Shown here: positions 1 through 8,695 of the stretch, one piece after another | Position numbering within the stretch: position 1 is the first letter of the stretch | Layout of the letters: every line of letters begins with the position of its first letter | NCBI GenBank assembly: GCA_005777155.1 | Contig: SXNM01000194.1 | Location: 1 to 38,130, forward strand | Length of the DNA stretch: 38,130 nt | Reading direction: 5' to 3' | Origin: Pseudomonadota bacterium | Lineage (GTDB): Bacteria; Myxococcota_A; UBA9042 | Notes under the pieces: generated by a model | The model's input: only the letters and a program-made list of their open reading frames with translations | The model's database searches: none | What the model was told of the DNA's origin: nothing | Translations under genes and position numbers: made by a program

Positions 1-108
1 GGCGCCGGGCGGCGTCGGCGCGGCGGGTGTCTGCGCCGTCAGCGCGGCGGTGACGACGCCGAGCAGCAGCGCCGCGAAGGCGCAGAGCGCCTCCGTCGTG
101 CGTGTCAT
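1..108 (-). CDS. Partial CDS, N-terminus of an exported protein (MTRTTEALCAFAALLLGVVTAALTAQTPAAPTPPGA...), truncated by window edge
   Basis: Reverse-strand ATG at 108 overlaps the TGA of the upstream gene (ATGA); the translation looks like a signal peptide and is open to the edge. Confidence 0.5.
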   Translation of the reverse strand, partial: MTRTTEALCAFAALLLGVVTAALTAQTPAAPTPPGA

Positions 109-605
109 GGCGAGGCCTTCGGGGGCAACAGCCAGCGGCGAACTACGGTGGCCTGCAGCGTCCGCAGGGCGTCCGCGGCGTCCGCCGAGAGCGGCGCCGG
201 CGCGTCGTCAAGGAGCCCCTGCTGTTCGTAGCGCAGCACCAGCCACTGGGCGAGCCGCGCCTCGGGCTCGCGGAGCGGCCGTAGCGCGATCGCGGGCAGT
301 CCTGCGCCCTCGGCGCCAGCCGCGGCCTCCATCGCCGGCAGCAGCCCCCGAGCGCCGAGAACGAAGCGCAGCGCCCCGAGCCCTGCCTCCTGATCGGGCG
401 CCTGAGCCGCCGCCACCTGGGCAGAAGAGGCAGAGGAGGTCGTTGAGGCTGGCGCTTGGCCGATCTCCGGGGCACCGCTGGTGACGGTCGGCGCCGCGAC
501 GTCGAGCAGGCGCGCGCCGTGGAAGCCCGCCGACGCCGCCGCCGCGTACAAGAGCACCCGCGCGGCCCAGGTCGTCGCGCCGCGGCTGGTTGGAGGCCTC
601 GCCAT
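105..605 (-). CDS. Hypothetical protein with N-terminal hydrophobic segment
   Basis: ORF of 166 aa with a TM-like segment (VLLYAAAASAGFHGARLL); collinear with neighbouring minus-strand genes; ATGA overlap with the next gene. Confidence 0.6.
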   Translation of the reverse strand: MARPPTSRGATTWAARVLLYAAAASAGFHGARLLDVAAPTVTSGAPEIGQAPASTTSSASSAQVAAAQAPDQEAGLGALRFVLGARGLLPAMEAAAGAEGAGLPAIALRPLREPEARLAQWLVLRYEQQGLLDDAPAPLSADAADALRTLQATVVRRWLLPPKASP

Positions 606-691
606 CGTCCTTCCGATCCCTCCGCACCCGGTTCGCCCCGCCGCCGGCAGCTTCGAGGCCGTCGCCGCGCGCCGCGTCGTTGCAGAGCGGG

Positions 692-1453
692 CTACCGCTG
701 GTCCGCCGCGTCGTCAACCGCTGGCGAGGGCGCGACGAGCCTTGGCAGCGCGGGCGCAGCGAAGGTGAACAGCGCGTGAGTCGCGAGGTAGAGCATCAGC
801 CCCACCCGCGCCGGTGCTGTTCGCAGTCGGCGGGCGCGGGCGTCGATCCAAAGCGCCGCGCAGCAGGCCTCCATCAGCCACAGCTCGCCGTGGCCGGCCC
901 ACTCGACCCGTTCGAAACCAGGCGCATAAAACAGCAGCAGACGCTGGACCACCGCGCCGCTCAGGGCGAGGCCGGTGAGCGCCATCCACGCGCCGTGCAG
1001 GGCTGGCTGGCGGCGCTGCATCGCCCCAGCGGCCAAGGCGACCACAAACACGCACAGCGCGCCGCCGGCGAGCACCAAGGCATACGCGGCCTCACCGCGC
1101 TGACCGAGCGACGCCTCGCCGTCTGCCACCGCCCGCGCCGTTTGCAGCAGCGGTGGCAGCGCGGCCAGCGCCACAGCTGGACCGAGAGAGAGCCCCACGC
1201 GACCGACCCGGCGATGGCGGCCGAGCGCACCCGACCGCACCGCCCGGAGCTGCGCCGCCAGCAAGACCAGCCAGGCCAGCGCGGTCAGGGCGTGGAGGTG
1301 CAAGGTCCAGGGCGCCGCCGGCAGTCTCGTCAGGTAGTTCGGTCCAAACGCCGCCCCTAGGCTCGCGAACGCCAGCGCAGCGCCGAGCCATGGCGCAACC
1401 TGGGCCGCGCCCGGTTGGGCGATGTCGCCGCGCGCTGCCGTTTGTTTGCTCAC
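692..1453 (-). CDS. Polytopic membrane protein (DUF2306-like)
   Basis: 253 aa with multiple hydrophobic helices and conserved-looking 'HLHALTALAWLVLLAAQLRAVRSGALGRHRRVGRVGL'. Confidence 0.7.
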   Translation of the reverse strand: MSKQTAARGDIAQPGAAQVAPWLGAALAFASLGAAFGPNYLTRLPAAPWTLHLHALTALAWLVLLAAQLRAVRSGALGRHRRVGRVGLSLGPAVALAALPPLLQTARAVADGEASLGQRGEAAYALVLAGGALCVFVVALAAGAMQRRQPALHGAWMALTGLALSGAVVQRLLLFYAPGFERVEWAGHGELWLMEACCAALWIDARARRLRTAPARVGLMLYLATHALFTFAAPALPRLVAPSPAVDDAADQR

Positions 1454-1556
1454 GCCTTGTCCGTCGCGCCGCGCCTCCGCCGGCGCAGAGGCCCAGCCTG
1501 CTGACGCAAGTTGCCACGTCGGCTGCGCCGCCGCCAGCGCCGCCGGGTCGCGCCCC

Positions 1557-1931
1557 TCAGGGACGCACGTAGACCAGTGTCGTGGCGCCCGCCAGCGCCA
1601 GCAGGCCGGCCACCATCACCATGAAGCCAAGGGCGCCGAGGCCGCCCCAGACTAACACTCGCGTCCGCTCCGCTCCGGGCTCCAGGAGCGGATGCAGCTC
1701 TGTTGGCCGCCAGTACCAGTCTTCCGGCAGGGCGCCGCGCCGCTCCAGCGCCCGCCGCAGGTAGACATGGTAGAGCAAACCGGTGGGTAGCCCTAGAGAG
1801 GCGCCCAGCGCGAGCAGCCAAGCCGCGACCTCGGCCAGCGTCTCCCACGGCAGCAGCAAGGAGGCGCCCAGCGCGGCTGAGCACAACATGAACAAGGCGA
1901 TGGCGAGGAGCTCGATCATCGACCTCTCCAA
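1557..1931 (-). CDS. Small membrane protein, hypothetical
   Basis: 124 aa ORF with three hydrophobic segments; same strand as its neighbours. Confidence 0.6.
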   Translation of the reverse strand: MERSMIELLAIALFMLCSAALGASLLLPWETLAEVAAWLLALGASLGLPTGLLYHVYLRRALERRGALPEDWYWRPTELHPLLEPGAERTRVLVWGGLGALGFMVMVAGLLALAGATTLVYVRP

Positions 1932-2059
1932 CCCCGCTTGACGCCGGCCATTCCTGGCGCCCGATGCGTCGGCGCCGCACGGTCACTCTGCGCAGATCGA
2001 ACGCGCCGCTCAAGCGTCCAAGGACTGACCGGCACCTGCGCGCCGGCCGGAGGAGACCC

Positions 2060-4336
2060 ATGTCGACGTTCCTTGCTCGCCACCCTACTCAGCACAACGT
2101 CCGACCGCTATCGGCCGCTGCGCTCCTCGTCGTCGCTAGCCTGTTGGCCGCGTGTGGCGGCTTGCACAGCAGCGCCGTCCAGTCCGATGGCGCCGCGCTC
2201 GGTCGGGTCGTCATCTACCGCAACGGCGTCGCGTACTACGAGCGCCGGGCCACCGTCGAAGACGGCAAGCTCACCATCGCGGTGCCGAGCGACAAGATCG
2301 ACGACTTCCTGAAGTCCATGACGATCACCGACCTCGCTACCGGCCAGCCGCTACCCGTCGCCTTCCCGGCCCCGGGCCACCGACCGACCCGGCAGCCCGG
2401 CGTGACCGAGCTGGTCGTCACCGTGCCGCCGGTCGACGGCGTGCGCCGCGACAAGCGCGAGGTGTTGCTCACCTACGTCACCGAGGCTGCGGCCTGGAAG
2501 CCCAGCTATCGTGTGGTCCTGCAGCAAGACGAACGCGGCCAGACCCACGGCGTCGAGCTGCAGGGGTGGGCGGTGGTCGATAACACGTCGGCTGAGGACT
2601 GGAACGCCGTCCGCGTCGGGGTCGGCTCCTCGTCGGCCCTCGCTTTCCGCTACGACCTGCGCTCGATTCGCCACGTGCAGCGACAGACGCTGCACGGTGA
2701 GGCGACCTTTGTGCGGGCGCCTCCCCGCGGCGGCGCCGTGGGCACCGAGCGGGGCGAGCCGGCTGAGCGCGAGCTGGCCGCCGTCGACGACAAGGACATC
2801 GCGCGCAACGAGGGGCACCCTGACGTCGCCGAGGCGCCGGCGAGCGTCGATAAAACCAGCAGCAGCGAGGGCGCTGGTGCGCGGGCAGGCGTGGCGCGAG
2901 CTGGCAGGCCCGCGGCGCCGGTCAAGGTGCAGCAGCAGGCTTACCGCAGCTACAGCATCAAGGCGCTCGCCAAGGCAGACGCCAAGAAGAACGACGCAGA
3001 GGAGCCGCGCGACGCTCGCGACGCCCAGGTCGACGCCCTCGCCGACCGGCTGCGGCGCACTGGCGAGGCGGTCCGTGTCGAGGGGTACGCCGCGAGCAAT
3101 GAGCCAGACTTCGGCGACCGCTCCCGCGACCGCGCCCACTTGCTGCGCAACCAGCTGATCGAGCGCGGTGTCCCACCGGCGCAGGTCGCGGCGGTCGGCA
3201 AGGGCGTGCAATCTGGCCGCAGCGCGGGCGTCCGCATCGTGGCCCTGCCGACGCCGCCGGCCGGAGAGTCGGGCCAGGTCTCGCAGGCTGACGCGCCGCC
3301 GGTCGGGGAGAGCCACTTCGAGAGCCGCATGGCCATGACCGTCGCCCGGGGAAGCTCGGCGATGGTCTCGATCTTGAAGTCGAAAACCAAAGGCGACATC
3401 GTCTACCTGTACGCGCCAGAGGGGCGCGGTGGCGACGGGCGATACGCCTTCCGCGCCGTGCGCTTCGTCAACCCGACTAACTACACCCTCGATCCCGGCC
3501 CGATGACCGTCTATGGCGCTGGTCGCTTCATCGGTGAGGGGATGGCAGATCCGATTCCGCCTGGCCGCAGCGCTGTCGTGCCCTACGCCCTCGATCGCCA
3601 GGTCACGGTGGAGCGCGACGCCGACGCGGGCGAGGAGATCGCCCGCCTGCTCAAGCTCAGCCGCGGCGTGCTGACCGCCGAGGTGCAGCACCTGCGTCGA
3701 CACAGCTACCGCATCGCCAACCGCAGCCACGAGAAGGTGACGGTGCTGGTCCGCCACGAGACTTCGCAGGGCTGGACGCTACAGAAAGGCCCGGACACGC
3801 TTGAGCGCTTCGGCACCGCCCGCCTCTACGCCGTCGACGTGGCGCCGGGCAGCGTCCAGACGCTGGCCCTGGTCGAGGCGACGCCGCTGCAGCGCACCAT
3901 CGACCTGCGCAGCCCAGTCGGCCTCGACATGGTGCGCTTGCACCTCGTCAACATTGCCAAGGACGCCGAGCTGCAGGCCGCCATGTCGCGGGTCATGCAG
4001 CACCACGAGGCATCGGCCAAGGCTGAAGAGAAGATCGCCCTGCTGCGTGAGCGCGTCGCCGAGCTGCGCGTCCGGCTCGATGAGTTGCACGGCCAGCTCG
4101 CCAGCTTGGAGGGGATGGCCCGCGGCGCCAGCCTCGAAGCGCACCTGCAAAAGAAGATGCGTGAGACCAGCGAGGCCGTGCAGAAGACGACGATGGCCAT
4201 CGTCGAGGCGCAGCAGGAGCGAATGCTCGCCCGCGTCCGCTTTCAAGACGAGCTCAGCGAGCTGACTCTGGCCAAGGTCGCCGAGCGGGCCGCAGCGCCT
4301 GCCCCGGCCGTAGCGACCGCCGGGCCGCGCAGCTAG
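2060..4336 (+). CDS. DUF4139 family lipoprotein with internal OmpA-like segment and C-terminal coiled coil
   Basis: Start MSTFLARHP after GGAGGAG; lipobox LLAAC; 'VLLTYVTEAAAWKPSYRVVL...DNTSAEDWNAVRVGVGSSSALAFRYDL' is DUF4139-like; 'VRVEGYAASNEPDFGDRSRDRAHLLRNQLIERGVPPAQVAAVGKG' resembles OmpA C-domain. Confidence 0.8.
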   Translation: MSTFLARHPTQHNVRPLSAAALLVVASLLAACGGLHSSAVQSDGAALGRVVIYRNGVAYYERRATVEDGKLTIAVPSDKIDDFLKSMTITDLATGQPLPVAFPAPGHRPTRQPGVTELVVTVPPVDGVRRDKREVLLTYVTEAAAWKPSYRVVLQQDERGQTHGVELQGWAVVDNTSAEDWNAVRVGVGSSSALAFRYDLRSIRHVQRQTLHGEATFVRAPPRGGAVGTERGEPAERELAAVDDKDIARNEGHPDVAEAPASVDKTSSSEGAGARAGVARAGRPAAPVKVQQQAYRSYSIKALAKADAKKNDAEEPRDARDAQVDALADRLRRTGEAVRVEGYAASNEPDFGDRSRDRAHLLRNQLIERGVPPAQVAAVGKGVQSGRSAGVRIVALPTPPAGESGQVSQADAPPVGESHFESRMAMTVARGSSAMVSILKSKTKGDIVYLYAPEGRGGDGRYAFRAVRFVNPTNYTLDPGPMTVYGAGRFIGEGMADPIPPGRSAVVPYALDRQVTVERDADAGEEIARLLKLSRGVLTAEVQHLRRHSYRIANRSHEKVTVLVRHETSQGWTLQKGPDTLERFGTARLYAVDVAPGSVQTLALVEATPLQRTIDLRSPVGLDMVRLHLVNIAKDAELQAAMSRVMQHHEASAKAEEKIALLRERVAELRVRLDELHGQLASLEGMARGASLEAHLQKKMRETSEAVQKTTMAIVEAQQERMLARVRFQDELSELTLAKVAERAAAPAPAVATAGPRS

Positions 4337-4513
4337 CCCCGGGGCATCTTTGACCCACCCGCCGTCTCTCCCCGAGCCGCCGGCCAACGCTCGACCGCTC
4401 CATGGGCCGATCGGCCGCGCCGCCCAAGACGACCTCGATTCGACGTGGCTGTTGACGCACCGCGGCAAAGTCTGCCAAGGTCGGCGCAACGGCAGGGAGC
4501 GGATGGCTGGATC

Positions 4514-5977
4514 ATGCGCGATTTCATAGCACTGCGGCGGCGGCTCCTGGTCGCCATGGGGCTGTTCGGCGCGGGGACCGTCGCCTGCGCCGCGCCAGCC
4601 GCCGGGACCTCGACCAGCGCTGTCGATGACGGCGCGAGCGCGACAGAGGCCCTCGGCGACGCCGTGCAGGACACTGGCGACGGCCAGTCCGCGGTCGATG
4701 GCGCGGACGTAGGCGACGTCGGCGGCGGCAGCGACGTCTCCACCGACTCCAGCGTCGGCGTCGACACCGACGGGACTCTTGGTGGAGACACGGTCGGTGA
4801 CGCCGGTGGTGACACGGCCAGCGATTCTGTCGGCGACGCCGGCGGCGACAGCGGTGGTGATGGCAGCGCCGACGGCGTCATTGGCGACGGCGGGCTCAGC
4901 ATGGACGTCTGCACGTTCGGCAAGCCGCAGCAGGAGTGCATGAACGCCGCGCAGCTCGCTTACGCCGTAGACAACAAGTGGGGTGGCGGCGAGCAGGTCG
5001 ACGCTGGCGCCGCCGACGCTGGACCGCCCAAGATCGACTATCCGGTGCCACCTGAAGGCTGCCCGGTCAAGGAGCGCGTCTTCGACGGCTGCTGCAACCC
5101 TGCGCACGACGGCCCGATCATGGTCGGCGACACCTGCTGTTACGTCTTCTGCACCGGCGGCTGCTGCGGTCGGCCGCTGCGCGCTGGCGGCGTCGCGATC
5201 TTGGCGGACATGCGGGCCGACGCCGGTTGGTCTGGGCTCGGCTTCTCCGAGGGCGACGCCGCGCGCGCCGATGCCCTCAGCGCCGACGTCCGCGCCGCGA
5301 TCGCAAAGGCGTGGGCCGGCGACGCCGCGCTGGAGCACGCCAGCATCGCCAGTTTTCAGCGCTTTGGCCTCGAGTTGTTGCGCCTCGGCGCGCCCGTCGA
5401 CCTGGTCGCTGACGCGGCGCGCGCCGTGCTGGATGAGGTCGATCACGCCGAGCGCTGCTTCGCCCTCGCCAGCTTGGCGGCCGGGACCCCGATCGGCCCT
5501 GCCGCCCTTCCGCTGCCCGCCGCGGTGCAGTTGGCGCCCGACCTGCGCGCGGCCGCCCTCGCCGCGGTCGAGGAGGGCTGCGTCGGCGAGACGCTGGCGG
5601 CGGCCCTGTGCGCCGAGGCCGCGCGCACGGCGAAGGTGCCGGCGGTGCAGACAGCGCTGCGGCAGATCGCCGAAGACGAAGCGCGCCACGCTGAGCTGGC
5701 CTGGCGTTTTGTGCGTTGGGCGCTGCGCACAGACGCCACCTTGCGCCCCGCGGTCGCCGAGGCCTTCGAGCGTGCCATGCAGCGCCTGCCCGAGCCGCCG
5801 CCACAGCCCGCGGTCGATCTCGCGAACTGGGAGGCCTGGGGCCGGCTGCCGTCACATCGCTTCCGCGCCGTGGTGCGGGCGATGGCGCGCGAGGTGCTGC
5901 AGCCATGCGCCGCCGCGCTGTGCGGCCGGGACGTCGTCTTCGACGTCGAGCGCATGCGCTCGGTGGCGCGGGCGTAG
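4514..5977 (+). CDS. Ferritin-like domain lipoprotein with Asp/Gly-rich linker and Cys-rich segment
   Basis: Lipobox-like GTVACA; linker 'GDTVGDAGGDTASDSVGDAGGD'; CC motifs; putative diiron ligands in EHASIASF, EVDHAERC, EEGCVGETLA, EDEARHAELAW. Confidence 0.8.
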   Translation: MRDFIALRRRLLVAMGLFGAGTVACAAPAAGTSTSAVDDGASATEALGDAVQDTGDGQSAVDGADVGDVGGGSDVSTDSSVGVDTDGTLGGDTVGDAGGDTASDSVGDAGGDSGGDGSADGVIGDGGLSMDVCTFGKPQQECMNAAQLAYAVDNKWGGGEQVDAGAADAGPPKIDYPVPPEGCPVKERVFDGCCNPAHDGPIMVGDTCCYVFCTGGCCGRPLRAGGVAILADMRADAGWSGLGFSEGDAARADALSADVRAAIAKAWAGDAALEHASIASFQRFGLELLRLGAPVDLVADAARAVLDEVDHAERCFALASLAAGTPIGPAALPLPAAVQLAPDLRAAALAAVEEGCVGETLAAALCAEAARTAKVPAVQTALRQIAEDEARHAELAWRFVRWALRTDATLRPAVAEAFERAMQRLPEPPPQPAVDLANWEAWGRLPSHRFRAVVRAMAREVLQPCAAALCGRDVVFDVERMRSVARA

Positions 5978-6033
5978 AGACCGCCTCAGTTTCGCGCCAT
6001 GGCCGCCGAATGACGCGCGGCGCCGGTGCGGGA

Positions 6034-6061
6034 TGGCCGGAGAGAGACAAGTCTCCGGCCA
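6034..6061 (+). terminator. Candidate stem-loop downstream of the ferritin-like gene
   Basis: Perfect 10-bp inverted repeat TGGCCGGAGA-gagacaag-TCTCCGGCCA, 56 nt after the stop; no T-tract follows. Confidence 0.4.
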
Positions 6062-6408
6062 CCGAGGCCGAGCCCCACAAAGACAGACGGCGAGAGGCGC
6101 AGCGAGTTCTCACCGGTCGCGCTTCTCTGCCGCTCAGCATAGCCAGTACGCGCTGCGCCACTCGTTGGCACCGCTCGTGCGCGATCGCGGCGAGCGCCGC
6201 GCGGCGACTCGCGGTCCGCCGGCGGCGCCGGATTTGACGCGCTGTGCCTGCGGCAGAGGACGGGATGGGCAGTCGACTCTTTTCGGCATGGCCCCGTTCC
6301 GACTTCTGCGGCAGACTCAGTGGCCCGTGACAAGATCACGCGCTGGCGCCCCAAGCCCTTGCGGCGCCTCGCGGCTGCGGCGCCTCGCTGCGCCACTTGG
6401 AGGCTACG

Positions 6409-7212
6409 ATGCTCCGCTCTCGAAGGCCCGACGCCTCGTCATCGCCCGCGCGGCCTCTCGCGACGGCGCTCATCGCCTGCGCTGTCGCCGCGCTTGGCTG
6501 CGGCAGACCGCCAGCCACTGCGCCGACACCGGCCGCGCTGCCCGCGCCGGCCGAGGTCGCGCGTGGCGCGTCGCCTGCTGTCGAAGCGGCGGCGCCTCCG
6601 GTCGCACCTGCGGCGCCGGTCGTCGCCGTCGCTCTGGCTGCGCCATTGACCCCAAGCATCGCCGCCGACGCTGTGGCCAAGGTCGGCCAGCCGGCCCCAG
6701 ACTTCGTATTGCCCGACACGCAGGGCCGGCTGACGCGCCTCTCTGAGGCCAAGGGCAAGGTGCTGGTGCTCGAGTGGTACAACCCAGATTGCCCCTTCGT
6801 GAAGCACGCCCACACCGAGGGCGGCCTCGTCGACCGCGCAGCTCGCGCCGCGGCAGAGGGGGTGGTGTGGCTGGCGATAAACTCCGGCGCGCCGGGGATG
6901 CAGGGGCACGGCCAGACGCGCAACCACGCCTCCATCGCCGAGTACAAGCTCGGCCACCCGGTGCTCCTCGACGAGAGCGGCGGGGTCGGCCGGGCCTACG
7001 GCGCCACCAATACGCCCCACCTCTACGTCATCGACCCGGCCGGCGTGCTGGTCTACGCCGGGGCCCTCGACAACCTGCCTTACGGCGAGCAGGCCGGTGA
7101 GGGGCCGGAGCGCCACTACCTCGACGAGGCGCTCGTCGCGGCGCGCGCCGGGCAGCCGGTGCCGACGCCAATGACGAAGGCGTGGGGGTGCAGCGTCAAG
7201 TACGGCTCCTAG
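6409..7212 (+). CDS. Redoxin/thioredoxin-fold lipoprotein
   Basis: Lipobox AALGC; 'VGQPAPDFVLPDTQGRLTRLSEAKGKVLVLEWYNPDCPFVKHAH' and 'GATNTPHLYVIDPAGVLVYAGALDN' are typical of AhpC/TSA-redoxin proteins. The start could be 6397. Confidence 0.85.
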   Translation: MLRSRRPDASSSPARPLATALIACAVAALGCGRPPATAPTPAALPAPAEVARGASPAVEAAAPPVAPAAPVVAVALAAPLTPSIAADAVAKVGQPAPDFVLPDTQGRLTRLSEAKGKVLVLEWYNPDCPFVKHAHTEGGLVDRAARAAAEGVVWLAINSGAPGMQGHGQTRNHASIAEYKLGHPVLLDESGGVGRAYGATNTPHLYVIDPAGVLVYAGALDNLPYGEQAGEGPERHYLDEALVAARAGQPVPTPMTKAWGCSVKYGS

Positions 7213-7268
7213 CGGGCGCACGGCCTTGTCCGCCGTGCAGACACGCCTGCTGCAAGCCTAGGCCGCCC

Positions 7269-7739
7269 TTAGGAGCCGGGCAGGTAGCGCTCGCCACCGT
7301 CGGCGTAGCGCTCGAGCTTCCACACCGGCAGATCGCGCTTGATCGCCTCGACGACCTCGCGGCAGGCGGCGAAGGCGGCGACCCGGTGCGGGCTGGCGGC
7401 GTGGACGACCAGCGAGACGTCGCCGGGCACCAGCTCACCATGGGCATGCAAGATCTGCAGGTGGAGCGGGTGGCCGTCGGGTTGGGCCGGCGCCGCCAAT
7501 TCCCCGGCGTCGAGCCGCGCCGCCACCAGAGCCGCGATGCGCTGCAGCTGGAGCTCAGCCATGGGTCCGTAGTGATCGTAGCGCAGCGACGCCACCGCGC
7601 GGCCGCCGTGGTGGTCGCGGACGACGCCGAGGAAGCTGGCGACGGCGCCGTCGTGCGGGTTCACTAGCGACGACGGAGCGATCTGCGCCGCCGGCAGGGC
7701 GCCGGCGACCATCGCCGTCCGAGCTGCGCGCAAGGGCAT
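7269..7739 (-). CDS. moaE: Molybdopterin synthase catalytic subunit MoaE
   Basis: 'GAVASFLGVVRDHHGGRAVASLRYDHYGPMAELQL...HGELVPGDVSLVVHAASPHRVAAFAACREVVEAIKRDLPVWKLE' is characteristic. Confidence 0.92.
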   Translation of the reverse strand: MPLRAARTAMVAGALPAAQIAPSSLVNPHDGAVASFLGVVRDHHGGRAVASLRYDHYGPMAELQLQRIAALVAARLDAGELAAPAQPDGHPLHLQILHAHGELVPGDVSLVVHAASPHRVAAFAACREVVEAIKRDLPVWKLERYADGGERYLPGS

Positions 7740-7740
7740 C

Positions 7741-8025
7741 CTAGCCTCCCGACACCGGTGGAATGACCGCCAGCTCATCTCCCGCAGCGAGCGTCAAGGA
7801 ACCTTTGACGAACGAGAAGTTGTGGGCCAAGCGACATGCCGGCAGCAGCCCCTGCAGCGGCGGGTGGCGCGCGGCGAGCGCGGCAAACACCGACTCCACC
7901 GAGGCAGAGGCCGGAAGCGTCAACGTCTCTTCTTGGCAGCCCGTGGCCTGCGCCGCCGACGCGAAGTAGCGCATCGTCAGCGAGACCCGCGGCGTCGTGC
8001 AGTCACTCGTCGCACCGGCGGTCAT
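7741..8025 (-). CDS. moaD: MoaD/ThiS-family molybdopterin synthase sulfur carrier subunit
   Basis: Ubiquitin-like carrier with C-terminal 'ELAVIPPVSGG'; 1 nt from moaE. Confidence 0.92.
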   Translation of the reverse strand: MTAGATSDCTTPRVSLTMRYFASAAQATGCQEETLTLPASASVESVFAALAARHPPLQGLLPACRLAHNFSFVKGSLTLAAGDELAVIPPVSGG

Positions 8026-8053
8026 GGCGCGCTCCCCACGGCTTTGCCGCTGG

Positions 8054-8695
8054 CTAGCCGGCGATCGCGGCGGTCCCGAGCTCCGCAAACCACAGATAAA
8101 GCACCACCCGTGGCACGCGCAACAGGGAAACCAAGAGAAAGGTCCGCCAGCGCATGCCAAGGGCGCCGGCCGCCCAGACGAACCAAGCGTAAGGCGCGGG
8201 GATCATCGCCGCCAGCGCTAGCGCGATCCAGCCGTGGCGGGCGATCACCGCTTGCGCTCGCGCGCCCCTGGTCGCCAGCAGCGTCGCGATCTTCGGCATT
8301 TGCGCCAGACGTCGGCCCGCCGCGAACCCCACAGGGCCCGCGGCGAGGGTGCCGATGCAGCCCCACGCCGCCGCCTCCCAGAACGGCACGCCGCCGAGCA
8401 GGGCGAAGGTCGTCACGGCCTCCAGGGGCATGGGCACGACAAGGAAGATCGGCACGAAGTACGCGACCGCCACCGCCCAGCCGCCTGTGGCCTCGACGAA
8501 GACGCGCGCCGCTGCGATCACCGGCTCGCGGAAGGCGATCCCCAAGCCGATGGCGGCGCTGGCGACGACAAGCAGGCCGAGCGCCGCGCGCCACAGGAGC
8601 GATCCCAGATCGGCGTCGGCCGCCTGCCCGCCTTGACCCACGGGCGCCGGCGCCGACGTCACCGCGCCACCAACCGCGGCCCGCACAAGGCGCAT
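8054..8695 (-). CDS. DedA/VTT (SNARE-associated) family membrane protein
   Basis: 'VPMPLEAVTTFALLGGVPFWEAAAWGCIGTLAAGPVGFAAGRRL' and 'RVPRVVLYLWFAELG', multiple TM helices. Confidence 0.65.
   Translation of the reverse strand: MRLVRAAVGGAVTSAPAPVGQGGQAADADLGSLLWRAALGLLVVASAAIGLGIAFREPVIAAARVFVEATGGWAVAVAYFVPIFLVVPMPLEAVTTFALLGGVPFWEAAAWGCIGTLAAGPVGFAAGRRLAQMPKIATLLATRGARAQAVIARHGWIALALAAMIPAPYAWFVWAAGALGMRWRTFLLVSLLRVPRVVLYLWFAELGTAAIAG

Noticed and set aside
3779-5689. 636-aa minus-strand ORF across the DUF4139 and ferritin-like genes
   Set aside because: Spans two well-supported plus-strand genes and their gap; composition typical of antisense GC-rich frames.
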